From the NCBI RefSeq assembly GCF_000152885.1, contig NZ_CH672410.1, positions 1 through 56,374 of the forward strand: DNA of 56,374 nucleotides, written 5' to 3'. The translations under genes and the position numbers were made by a program. This document shows, piece after piece, positions 48,884-56,374 of the stretch. The notes beneath the pieces are model-generated. The model worked only from the letters and a program-made list of their open reading frames with translations. It had not been told where the DNA came from and made no database searches. The DNA is from Idiomarina baltica OS145. Lineage in GTDB: Bacteria > Pseudomonadota > Gammaproteobacteria > Enterobacterales > Alteromonadaceae. Numbering within the stretch: the first letter of the stretch is position 1; each line of letters opens with the position of its first letter.

Positions 48884-48922
48884 CGCCGCGCAAATTTTAC
48901 ACAAGCGTTGGAGACTGTTGTC

Positions 48923-51900
48923 GTGGAAATCTTTCGTGGTTCACCTGCCTTATCGGCGTTCAAAATTACAAAAAAGCTTGAACAACTCAAACATGCGGGG
49001 ATCCCCATAAAGAGTTTATATGCGGAGTATCAGCACTTTATTCACCTTCGCAACACACTCTCCGACGCGCATCACGACATTCTCAAGCAACTGCTAACCT
49101 ACGGCCCCACCGCTCAACAACAATCACCCAGCGAATCCAGTACGCTTATTTTGGTCGTCCCACGCCTTGGCACTATTTCGCCTTGGGCATCAAAAGCAAC
49201 CAACATTGCCCATAACTGCGACATTAAAGAAGTCCATCGTATTGAACGCGGCGTTGCGTATTATCTAGACGGTGACTTATCCGCCGAGGAGCAAAAACAA
49301 GCTGCACTCCTTTTGCATGATCGCATGACTGAGAGCGTGCTGTATCACATGAGTGATGCAGAAAAGCTGTTTCAACAAGCCGAGCCAGCCCCATTATCCA
49401 ACGTCGATATTCTTGCCGAGGGCCGCTCAGCGCTAGAATACGCCAACGTATCGCTCGGTCTAGCGCTTGCTGATGACGAAATCGATTATCTATTAGAAAA
49501 CTTCAAAAAGTTAGGGCGTAATCCAAACGATATCGAGCTGTACATGTTTGCGCAGGCAAACTCTGAACACTGTCGTCACAAAATCTTCAACGCGGATTGG
49601 ACCATTGATGGCGAGGCACAGCCTAAATCGCTCTTCAAAATGATCAAAAACACCTTTGAGGTCACGCCAGACTATGTGTTGTCGGCATACAAAGACAACG
49701 CCGCGGTGATGGAAGGACATGAAGCAGGGCGCTTTTATCCAGCGCCTGAATCGACCTCCTACAGTTATAATCACGAACCGATTCATATCTTAATGAAGGT
49801 CGAGACCCACAATCACCCGACAGCGATTGCTCCTTACGCCGGTGCCGCAACGGGATCAGGGGGTGAAATCCGTGATGAAGGCGCCACCGGTATCGGCTCA
49901 AAGCCCAAAGCAGGTTTGGTTGGCTTTAGCGTATCTAACTTAAACATTCCTGGCTTCAAACAACCGTGGGAAGAAAACTACGGCAAGCCTGCGCGTATCG
50001 TAAGCGCACTCGATATCATGCTCGAAGGTCCGCTCGGTGGTGCCGCATTTAACAATGAGTTTGGTCGCCCAGCGCTAACCGGTTACTTCCGTACTTATGA
50101 GCAAACCGTGAATAGTCATAATGGTCGTGAGGTGCGCGGTTATCATAAACCCATTATGATTGCCGGTGGTTTGGGTAATATCCGCGAGGCCCACGTACAA
50201 AAAGACGACATCCCCGTGGGTGCCAAACTGGTGGTACTGGGTGGTCCTGCGATGAACATCGGTCTGGGGGGCGGCGCTGCGTCGTCAATGGCATCGGGCG
50301 AGTCAGCAGAAGACCTTGATTTTGCTTCCGTTCAGCGCGACAACCCAGAAATGGAGCGGCGTTGCCAAGAGGTCATCGATCGCTGTTGGCAGCTCGGTTC
50401 AGATAACCCCATTGCCTTTATTCACGACGTAGGCGCGGGTGGTTTATCCAATGCCATGCCAGAGCTCGTCAGCGACGGGGGGCGGGGCGGCCGCTTCGAA
50501 CTACGTGACATACCCAACGACGAACCCGGTATGACACCGCTGGAAATCTGGTGTAACGAATCACAAGAGCGCTACGTGATTGCCATCGCTCCAGAAAACA
50601 TGGCGCGTTTCGAGCAAATTTGTGAGCGCGAGCGTGCCGAGTACGCCGTAATTGGTGAAGCGACCGAAGAACTCACCATCTTATTAAATGATGCGAAATT
50701 CAATAACCAGCCGATTGATCTACCGCTCGACGTGCTACTCGGTAAGCCACCCAAAATGCACCGTGATGTCAAACGTCAACAAGCGGCTGGCGAAGCGCTT
50801 AAACTCAACAGCATCGATGCCAACGAAGCTGCAGAACGCTTGATGCGCTTACCAAGCATCGCCGAGAAGACGTTCTTAATTACTATTGGTGACCGCTCGG
50901 TCACCGGCTTGGTCGCGCGCGATCAAATGGTCGGTCCGTGGCAGGTACCGGTCGCCGATGTGGCGGTCACCGCCGCCTCGTACGACACCTATCATGGTGA
51001 AGCCATGGCGATGGGCGAGCGCACGCCATTAGCCTTGCTAAACTATGGCGCTTCTGCGCGCATGGCAGTGGCTGAGGCTTTGACTAACCTTGCCGCTGCT
51101 GATGTCGGTGAATTAAAACGCGTTAAATTGTCCGCAAACTGGATGGCCGCCGCCGGTCACCCCGGTGAGGATGCTGGCTTATACGAGGCGGTAAAAGCCA
51201 TCGGTGAAGAACTATGCCCTGCATTGGAAATCACCATTCCGGTAGGTAAAGACTCCATGTCGATGAAAACCCAGTGGCAAGAGGAAGGCGAAGACAAAGC
51301 CGTAACCGCACCACTGTCATTGGTGATTACCGCCTTTGCACGGGTCAACGATGTACGTAACACCGTGACACCGCAACTGCGTCTGGATAAAGGTGATACC
51401 CACCTGATTGCTATCGATTTAGGTCAAGGTAAGAACCGGTTAGGTGGTTCAGCGTTGGCACAAGTGTACAAGCAACTGGGTGAACAAACCCCCGACTTAG
51501 ACGACGCAGCGCAGTTCAAAGCATTTTTCGAAACACTGCAACAGCTGATAGCCGAAGGGCGTATTCTTGCGTATCACGACCGCTCCGATGGCGGTTTAAT
51601 GACGACCTTGGCTGAGATGGCGTTTGCCGGTCACTGTGGTGTCCAAGCCGACTTGAGCGATTTGGGTGATGAAGCCTTAGCGGCACTGTTCAGCGAGGAG
51701 CTCGGTGCGGTCATACAAGTGACGGCCGATCAGCGTGAACACGTACTCTCTGCATTCCAAAAAGCAGGGCTTGAGAACGCGGTCCATATCATTGGTCAGC
51801 CCACCGAGCGAGACGAGATTAAACTGACCTTTAATGGTGACACCGTTATTGATTCATCGCGCACGCATTACCGTACGTTGTGGGCCGAAACCACGCATCA

Positions 51901-52813
51901 AATGCAGCGGTTACGTGATAACCCAGTCTGCGCCGATGAGGAGTTTCAGCTGAAACAACGGGTAGACGACCCAGGCTTGCAAGCCGATTTAAGCTTTGAT
52001 GTGCATGAAGATATCGCAGCCCCCTACATTGCTAAAGGCAGCGCACCGAAAGTGGCTATCTTGCGTGAGCAAGGTGTGAACTCGCATTACGAAATGGCCG
52101 CCGCCTTTGACCGTGCAGGTTTTGAAGCCGTCGATGTGCACATGAGTGATATTTTAACAGGGCGTGTCACCCTTGATGAGATGCAAGCACTCGCTGCCTG
52201 CGGTGGCTTCTCATACGGCGATGTACTGGGTGCCGGTGAAGGTTGGGCCAAATCCATCTTATTTAATCAACGCGCTCGTGATCAGTTCGAAGCGTTCTTT
52301 AACCGCGACAATACGTTAGCGTTAGGCGTGTGTAACGGTTGTCAGATGCTTTCAACACTGAAAAGCCTGATTCCGGGTACTGAACATTGGCCGCGTTTTG
52401 TCACCAACCGCAGCGAACGGTTTGAAGCGCGCTTTAGTTTGGTTGAAGTACAAGCGACAAATTCGGCGTTCTTTGACGGTATGCAAGGCTCGAAAATGCC
52501 GATTGCCGTATCTCATGGTGAAGGGCGTGCCGAATTTGCCGCAGCCGATCAACAAGCACAACTTGAGCAGGCGGGTCAGGTAGCATTACGCTATATCGAC
52601 AACTGGGGCGACGTGGCAGAGCAATACCCTGCCAATCCTAACGGCTCGCCTAATGGCATTACCGCGGTCAGCAGTCGCGATGGCCGGGTGACGGCTATGA
52701 TGCCGCACCCCGAGCGTGTATTCCGCACTGTCGCGAACAGCTGGCATCCCGATGAGTGGGGTGAGGATAGCCCATGGATGCGCATGTTCCGTAACGCACG
52801 TACGCGTTTCTAA
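48923..52813 (+). CDS. purL: Phosphoribosylformylglycinamidine synthase
   Basis: Fourth step of purine synthesis: converts FGAR to FGAM with ATP and glutamine. This is the large single-chain form, 1296 residues against 1295 in E. coli. GTG 48923 gives [14 protein letters not shown], matching the family start ([13 protein letters not shown]); the open frame extends 51 codons further upstream but crosses the promoter and lacks similarity. Segments seen in order are the N-terminal domain, the catalytic HNHPTAIAP and [17 protein letters not shown] loops, the second synthase half with [14 protein letters not shown], and the C-terminal glutaminase with GVCNGCQM (catalytic Cys) and the His-Glu of HPERVF. 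A ribosome site GGAG lies nine bases before the start. The gene is followed by a strong terminator. Confidence 0.97.
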   Translation: MEIFRGSPALSAFKITKKLEQLKHAGIPIKSLYAEYQHFIHLRNTLSDAHHDILKQLLTYGPTAQQQSPSESSTLILVVPRLGTISPWASKATNIAHNCDIKEVHRIERGVAYYLDGDLSAEEQKQAALLLHDRMTESVLYHMSDAEKLFQQAEPAPLSNVDILAEGRSALEYANVSLGLALADDEIDYLLENFKKLGRNPNDIELYMFAQANSEHCRHKIFNADWTIDGEAQPKSLFKMIKNTFEVTPDYVLSAYKDNAAVMEGHEAGRFYPAPESTSYSYNHEPIHILMKVETHNHPTAIAPYAGAATGSGGEIRDEGATGIGSKPKAGLVGFSVSNLNIPGFKQPWEENYGKPARIVSALDIMLEGPLGGAAFNNEFGRPALTGYFRTYEQTVNSHNGREVRGYHKPIMIAGGLGNIREAHVQKDDIPVGAKLVVLGGPAMNIGLGGGAASSMASGESAEDLDFASVQRDNPEMERRCQEVIDRCWQLGSDNPIAFIHDVGAGGLSNAMPELVSDGGRGGRFELRDIPNDEPGMTPLEIWCNESQERYVIAIAPENMARFEQICERERAEYAVIGEATEELTILLNDAKFNNQPIDLPLDVLLGKPPKMHRDVKRQQAAGEALKLNSIDANEAAERLMRLPSIAEKTFLITIGDRSVTGLVARDQMVGPWQVPVADVAVTAASYDTYHGEAMAMGERTPLALLNYGASARMAVAEALTNLAAADVGELKRVKLSANWMAAAGHPGEDAGLYEAVKAIGEELCPALEITIPVGKDSMSMKTQWQEEGEDKAVTAPLSLVITAFARVNDVRNTVTPQLRLDKGDTHLIAIDLGQGKNRLGGSALAQVYKQLGEQTPDLDDAAQFKAFFETLQQLIAEGRILAYHDRSDGGLMTTLAEMAFAGHCGVQADLSDLGDEALAALFSEELGAVIQVTADQREHVLSAFQKAGLENAVHIIGQPTERDEIKLTFNGDTVIDSSRTHYRTLWAETTHQMQRLRDNPVCADEEFQLKQRVDDPGLQADLSFDVHEDIAAPYIAKGSAPKVAILREQGVNSHYEMAAAFDRAGFEAVDVHMSDILTGRVTLDEMQALAACGGFSYGDVLGAGEGWAKSILFNQRARDQFEAFFNRDNTLALGVCNGCQMLSTLKSLIPGTEHWPRFVTNRSERFEARFSLVEVQATNSAFFDGMQGSKMPIAVSHGEGRAEFAAADQQAQLEQAGQVALRYIDNWGDVAEQYPANPNGSPNGITAVSSRDGRVTAMMPHPERVFRTVANSWHPDEWGEDSPWMRMFRNARTRF

Positions 52814-52829
52814 CAAGCGGGTGAATAAA

Positions 52830-52863
52830 AAAAGAGCAAGCCATTGAGCTTGCTCTTTTTTTT
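52830..52863 (+). terminator. Terminator after purL
   Basis: An 8-bp stem GAGCAAGC (52834-52841) / GCTTGCTC (52848-52855), flanked by A residues upstream and followed by eight T residues. It lies 16 bases after the purL stop. Confidence 0.88.
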
Positions 52864-52947
52864 GCCTTTTCAAAACATTTACGCCTGCGAGCCTAGCCAA
52901 ATATCTGAGGAACCGCATAATAGAATTAAGACTCAACAGGAGGCAGT

Positions 52948-53451
52948 ATGATGAAACGTATTATAGCACTCACAGGTATCTTAGCCGCATCGGTTGCGCT
53001 CACTGCACACGCAGAAGACCGTAACTATGTCAGCGGTGGTTACAACGATTTTGGTGATTCAGACTTTTATATTAAAGCATCACGTCAAATCGATTCACAT
53101 TGGGTGATTGAAGGTGAGGCGTTTGATATTGGTGATTTTGGTACGCGTTTAGGCGGCCAATATTTGTTGAGCAACAGCCCGTTGTTCTTGAAAGGCGGCA
53201 TGAGCCATTACGATTTTGGTAATACCGATGACACGGGTGGCTACGTGGGTATCGGTACTGAAATCGGCTTAAGCACGCAAGCAACAGCCATGTTTGATGC
53301 AACCTACGACTCAGCACTAGACGGTTATGCGTCAGTGGGCGCCAAAGTGCGTTACAACTTCGATCAGCGTTTCGCTGCCGATATCGGTTTCCGTGGCAAT
53401 TTCGACGATATCGACAACGAATTCCGCGTGGGTATCACCTACAAATTCTAA
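52948..53451 (+). CDS. Small outer-membrane beta-barrel protein of unknown function
   Basis: A 167-residue precursor with a signal peptide (about 1-22, cut in AHAED). The mature part is built of alternating amphipathic strands (GGYNDF, FYIKASRQI, ASVGAKVRYNF, FRVGITYKF), consistent with an 8-stranded barrel, and ends in Phe, the BAM recognition signal. A very strong ribosome site, AGGAGG, precedes the ATG, which suggests high expression. It resembles small porin-like proteins widespread in marine gammaproteobacteria, but I cannot name a family. It is followed by its own terminator. Confidence 0.82.
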   Translation: MMKRIIALTGILAASVALTAHAEDRNYVSGGYNDFGDSDFYIKASRQIDSHWVIEGEAFDIGDFGTRLGGQYLLSNSPLFLKGGMSHYDFGNTDDTGGYVGIGTEIGLSTQATAMFDATYDSALDGYASVGAKVRYNFDQRFAADIGFRGNFDDIDNEFRVGITYKF

Positions 53452-53477
53452 GGTTTCCACTCCGAGCAAGGTGGTTT

Positions 53478-53503
53478 GCGGGGCTTAACGGCCCCGCTTT
53501 TTT
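53478..53503 (+). terminator. Terminator of the barrel gene, overlapping the protease 3' end
   Basis: A 7-bp stem GCGGGGC (53478-53484) / GCCCCGC (53491-53497) with a 6-base loop runs into six T residues. The stop codon of the minus-strand protease gene lies in the loop. The stem and T run therefore also encode the basic C-terminal KKRGR of the protease on the other strand. Confidence 0.85.
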
Positions 53504-56374
53504 ATCCAACCTTGCTTGACTCCACCCAAGCCTGCCAGTAACAGCAGCATCAACCAACCTGTACTACCACCACTACTGCCGCCATCTGAACTACCACCCG
53601 TTGTGGTCGTTGGTGCCGCCGCAACATCGATAGTTTCCTCTAAGGTATCCGTATTACCGGCAGTATCAGTGACGGTGACCGACACGGTATAAGTGCCTTG
53701 CTCACTAAAGCTTAAGCGCGCAGAGGTCAGATCCTCGTTACTAATAGTGACGGAGCTATCACTAACGGCCCATTCCGTTGTATCGATCGTTAAGGTACCC
53801 GAGGTTGTAATCGTTGCAGTCGTTGCACCGCCGGCGCGAACGTTGGAAGGCGAGAAGCTCATCGCATCGACAGCAATCGGTTCAATCGCCTCAATGGAGA
53901 CACTCAGGGTTTCCATAACGGAATTGGCGTTGCCGTCGTTAATAGTCGCCACAAAGTCATATATACCTGGCGCTTGCCCCGGAATATCAAACTCAAACAC
54001 GTTGCCATTGCTACGCGCTGGCTCAAACACCACGTTGTCGCGGCCTGGTAAGCGTTGCTCAACGGTCAGGGTATCGTAGAACGAAGTATCGCTCGGCTCA
54101 TTCAGCGTGACGGTCAAAGTAAACTGCTCATCCTCGAGAATGGTGTCGCTACTTGCGGTAAAGCTTAAAATCGCAGGCTGGTTGTTACTATATGCACGAA
54201 TCGGAATCGTCACATCGGGTGCACCTTGAACACCTAAGTCAGCAACAATAGTTACTGTACCTGTATCGGCGATACGAGTTGCATCACCTTCAACGCTGAG
54301 AGTAATGACGTCACCTTGTGGTGTGGTGGTGCGGTTGGTTTGAGTCACCGTTAGGTTATCAATGCTGACATCACCGCCGATAGAATAGGTTGGCGTAATA
54401 TCCGTAGGTACATTGACTAACTCAGCAGATAGGCTAACCGCTTCGTCCGATACAATCTCATAGCCTTGTGTTAGGTAACCTGTGACGGGGGTGTCGTTGC
54501 TCGTAGGACCTTCCCACCAAATCATGCTCGATACGCTGTATTCAGAGAAGTTAGTGTTTACTAAGCGCAGTGGCATCTGAAACACATTACGTTGGTCGGT
54601 ATCCGCCAATTCAGCCGCAATCGCTGCCTGGGAACGCTTCGGCGTAATAGTCAGCGTCCGCTCAGCACCACTCCCCGATACCGAGAAGTCAAACCACTCA
54701 CGCGCTTGGGCGATGCCTTCACTGATACTCGGACGACCCATGGATTCGTCAAAGTAAGTCGCGAGCTCGATATTTGCGTTAAGAATACTGTCGTCGCTTA
54801 ATAGTACGGTAAACGATTGTGTCTGTTCGACGCCTGCAAAGAGTACGTTATCGTTGGTAAAAATAAATTCGTTACTTGAACCGTTAGATAACACCGAGGC
54901 AGAAAACTCGCCCATCAATTGATAGCCATTATTGGTTGAGGGCGCTAACACACAGAGGCCTAGATTACCCGGTTGAATGGTGCCGGTAAGTGTTGATTCA
55001 CTTATGACTTGGCCATTGTCAATTTGCTGCTGAGTAAAGTAGCGGTTGCTGTAACAGTTGCGGTTTAACACAACATAGTCACCGTTTGACTGGGATGGCA
55101 ACTGTAATTGGAGGGCTGAACCATCAACGCTCAGCCCAATATTACGATAATCGTCCCACTGTTGAAACCGGCGCGTCCATGGGGTCGTTAATGTCGTGGC
55201 GTGAGCTGCATTGGCTGCATCAACGTTAGCATCTGATTTGCCGGCGGGTGTACCGTTAACATCTAGGTCGGGGCTCGAGTATAGCGCTTCGCGGTTACAA
55301 GTTCCGTTAGGGGCAATATCTCGACAGCTCGAGCCGTAGGCCATGATGGTGTAAAACTCTCCTTCGGGATCAACATAGCCATAAGGTATATGATTGTCGA
55401 TTTGAGTCCCGGCGCCCTGCTCATTATTATCGAGCGTGTAGCGATCATGGAGGAGACCGATATTATGACCTAACTCATGAGGGAACGTGCCCGAACCTAG
55501 GCATTGGTATGTTGTAAATGCCACATGGAAGTCAGGCGATACACCAAAAAACGTATTATCGGCGGCAATGTCGGTAGCAACATAGGCTTGACCACAGACC
55601 GCATCACTGACGCCAATATAATGAATAACGTCTGCATTGTATTGATCGCGAAGCCGCTTTGCTGCGCCGCTATTGACCAACTGATCGAGTATGTCTTCGG
55701 AAGCCGCACCGACAAAGTCATCGCGAGTCGCAGGCAAGACGATAGGGTGTGCGCCGACAATACGGTGACTTAAACTAAGTTCAGATTGTTCAAAAACGAA
55801 GTTTGTAACGGCATCCGCATATTCGATGTCAGCATCAAATGCCGCATTGTTGTCTGCCATATAAGCAGGTAAGCGAGGATCGAACAAAATGAGTGTGTCG
55901 ATACTACTGTCGGATGGCGCTTCAGTACTGATAGCCGTCGGTTGAAGACGTTCATCCGAGGCGGCGCTTTGCCAATTAATCGTATCGAGGGAGCGCCGTT
56001 GAGCAGTGTTTGTCGGCATGCGTAGTGGTTCTGGATACCCCTGATTCAGTATTTCTCGGTGCGTGCCCTTAGCCGACTGGTATACCTTTATCCAAGTCCC
56101 GGCATCATTTTGCACCGTGTAAAGGGTTTGTTCGGCAGTGTGGTATAACGTACCTGCAAAAGGGATAAGCCTTCCATCACGTGTGTGTTTACTCAGCACA
56201 TAAAAGCCTCGTTGAGGATGACTTCCTTCAGCAACAACGAGTCGTCCAGTCAGATCGGGCGAATCTAACGACAGTGTACTGCCAATCGATAGTTGTTGCT
56301 GAGCAAGACGCGTATGAAGGGGGGGAGACGCGTGTTCTTGAGCGCCCACCGTCGAGTAATATAGTACGCTGAAA
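53485..56374 (-). CDS. Secreted metzincin protease with a GlyGly-CTERM sorting tail (5' end outside window)
   Basis: Large exported zinc protease. The frame stays open to the right edge, so the start is missing; the first visible residues (FSVLYYSTVGA, then QEHA) look like the end of a signal peptide. A prodomain (about 150 residues) precedes the catalytic domain with HELGHNIGLLHD (about residues 290-302, counted from GTG 56349) and a Met-turn in YTIMAYGS, the reprolysin/M12-like metzincin pattern. Several cysteine pairs lie in this domain. The C-terminal half has Ig/PKD-like beta domains (about 690-910). The end is a Gly/Ser-rich linker, a hydrophobic helix (GWLMLLLLAGLGG) and a basic KKRGR, which is the GlyGly-CTERM signal. 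By family knowledge that tail is cut by a rhombosortase and the substrate is exported by type II secretion; a gsp operon is in this window. Confidence 0.92.
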   Translation of the reverse strand, partial: FSVLYYSTVGAQEHASPPLHTRLAQQQLSIGSTLSLDSPDLTGRLVVAEGSHPQRGFYVLSKHTRDGRLIPFAGTLYHTAEQTLYTVQNDAGTWIKVYQSAKGTHREILNQGYPEPLRMPTNTAQRRSLDTINWQSAASDERLQPTAISTEAPSDSSIDTLILFDPRLPAYMADNNAAFDADIEYADAVTNFVFEQSELSLSHRIVGAHPIVLPATRDDFVGAASEDILDQLVNSGAAKRLRDQYNADVIHYIGVSDAVCGQAYVATDIAADNTFFGVSPDFHVAFTTYQCLGSGTFPHELGHNIGLLHDRYTLDNNEQGAGTQIDNHIPYGYVDPEGEFYTIMAYGSSCRDIAPNGTCNREALYSSPDLDVNGTPAGKSDANVDAANAAHATTLTTPWTRRFQQWDDYRNIGLSVDGSALQLQLPSQSNGDYVVLNRNCYSNRYFTQQQIDNGQVISESTLTGTIQPGNLGLCVLAPSTNNGYQLMGEFSASVLSNGSSNEFIFTNDNVLFAGVEQTQSFTVLLSDDSILNANIELATYFDESMGRPSISEGIAQAREWFDFSVSGSGAERTLTITPKRSQAAIAAELADTDQRNVFQMPLRLVNTNFSEYSVSSMIWWEGPTSNDTPVTGYLTQGYEIVSDEAVSLSAELVNVPTDITPTYSIGGDVSIDNLTVTQTNRTTTPQGDVITLSVEGDATRIADTGTVTIVADLGVQGAPDVTIPIRAYSNNQPAILSFTASSDTILEDEQFTLTVTLNEPSDTSFYDTLTVEQRLPGRDNVVFEPARSNGNVFEFDIPGQAPGIYDFVATINDGNANSVMETLSVSIEAIEPIAVDAMSFSPSNVRAGGATTATITTSGTLTIDTTEWAVSDSSVTISNEDLTSARLSFSEQGTYTVSVTVTDTAGNTDTLEETIDVAAAPTTTTGGSSDGGSSGGSTGWLMLLLLAGLGGVKQGWIKKRGR

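Noticed and set aside
48770-48922. N-terminal extension of purL by 51 codons (open frame from 48770)
   Set aside because: The extension has no resemblance to PurL, covers a TATAAT and the ribosome site of the small divergent gene, and the GTG at 48923 reproduces the known family start with its own GGAG.

Overview
The window reads as chromosomal DNA of a marine gammaproteobacterium. Protein sequences and gene order resemble Alteromonadales, most likely an Idiomarina-like genus; that assignment comes from recognising the proteins, not from a search. The backbone is a reshuffled version of the region that in Escherichia coli carries trmJ-iscRS, ndk-rlmN-rodZ-ispG-hisS-yfgM-bamB-der, xseA-guaBA and tadA-mltF-purL. 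Accessory blocks are inserted between these conserved pieces. I see no transposase, integrase, phage gene, tRNA, rRNA or CRISPR array.

Layout. (1) 1-2350: the end of trmJ, an IscR-type operator, iscR and iscS, then msrA in the opposite direction. The usual iscU-iscA-hscB-hscA-fdx genes are absent, and IscS lacks the C-terminal tail known for contact with IscU. (2) 2515-11635: ndk, rlmN, a very short pilF-like lipoprotein gene, rodZ, ispG, hisS, yfgM, bamB, der. (3) 11688-12916: hslR-hslO on the minus strand. (4) 13120-24307: a complete, tightly overlapping type II secretion operon gspC to gspN; the prepilin peptidase is not here. (5) 24413-32116: an MscS-type channel, a minus-strand metX-metY pair behind a probable MetJ operator, then xseA, guaB and guaA. 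(6) 32224-43207: a membrane histidine kinase with a stand-alone receiver, an exported endonuclease/exonuclease/phosphatase-family protein, and two tandem Oar-like TonB-dependent receptors. Near-identical PhoB-box-like repeats lie upstream of both receptors. (7) 43326-52813: an NhaC-type antiporter, tadA, an exported M20 amidohydrolase, mltF, an rfaH-like gene, an unnamed 47-residue very basic protein, and purL. (8) 52948-56374: a small outer-membrane barrel protein and a metzincin protease with a GlyGly-CTERM tail. The start of the protease gene lies beyond the right edge.

How it fits together. The window combines housekeeping (purine synthesis, isoprenoids, tRNA and rRNA modification, envelope assembly through BamB, RodZ and MltF) with an export and scavenging programme. 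The GlyGly-CTERM protease belongs to the class expected to leave the cell through the type II system encoded 30 kb away. The exported phosphodiesterase-family enzyme and the two receptors may form a co-regulated nutrient-scavenging group, possibly responding to phosphate. The points most worth checking are the incomplete isc locus with its tail-less IscS, the shared operator of the receptor locus, and the small basic protein opposite purL.
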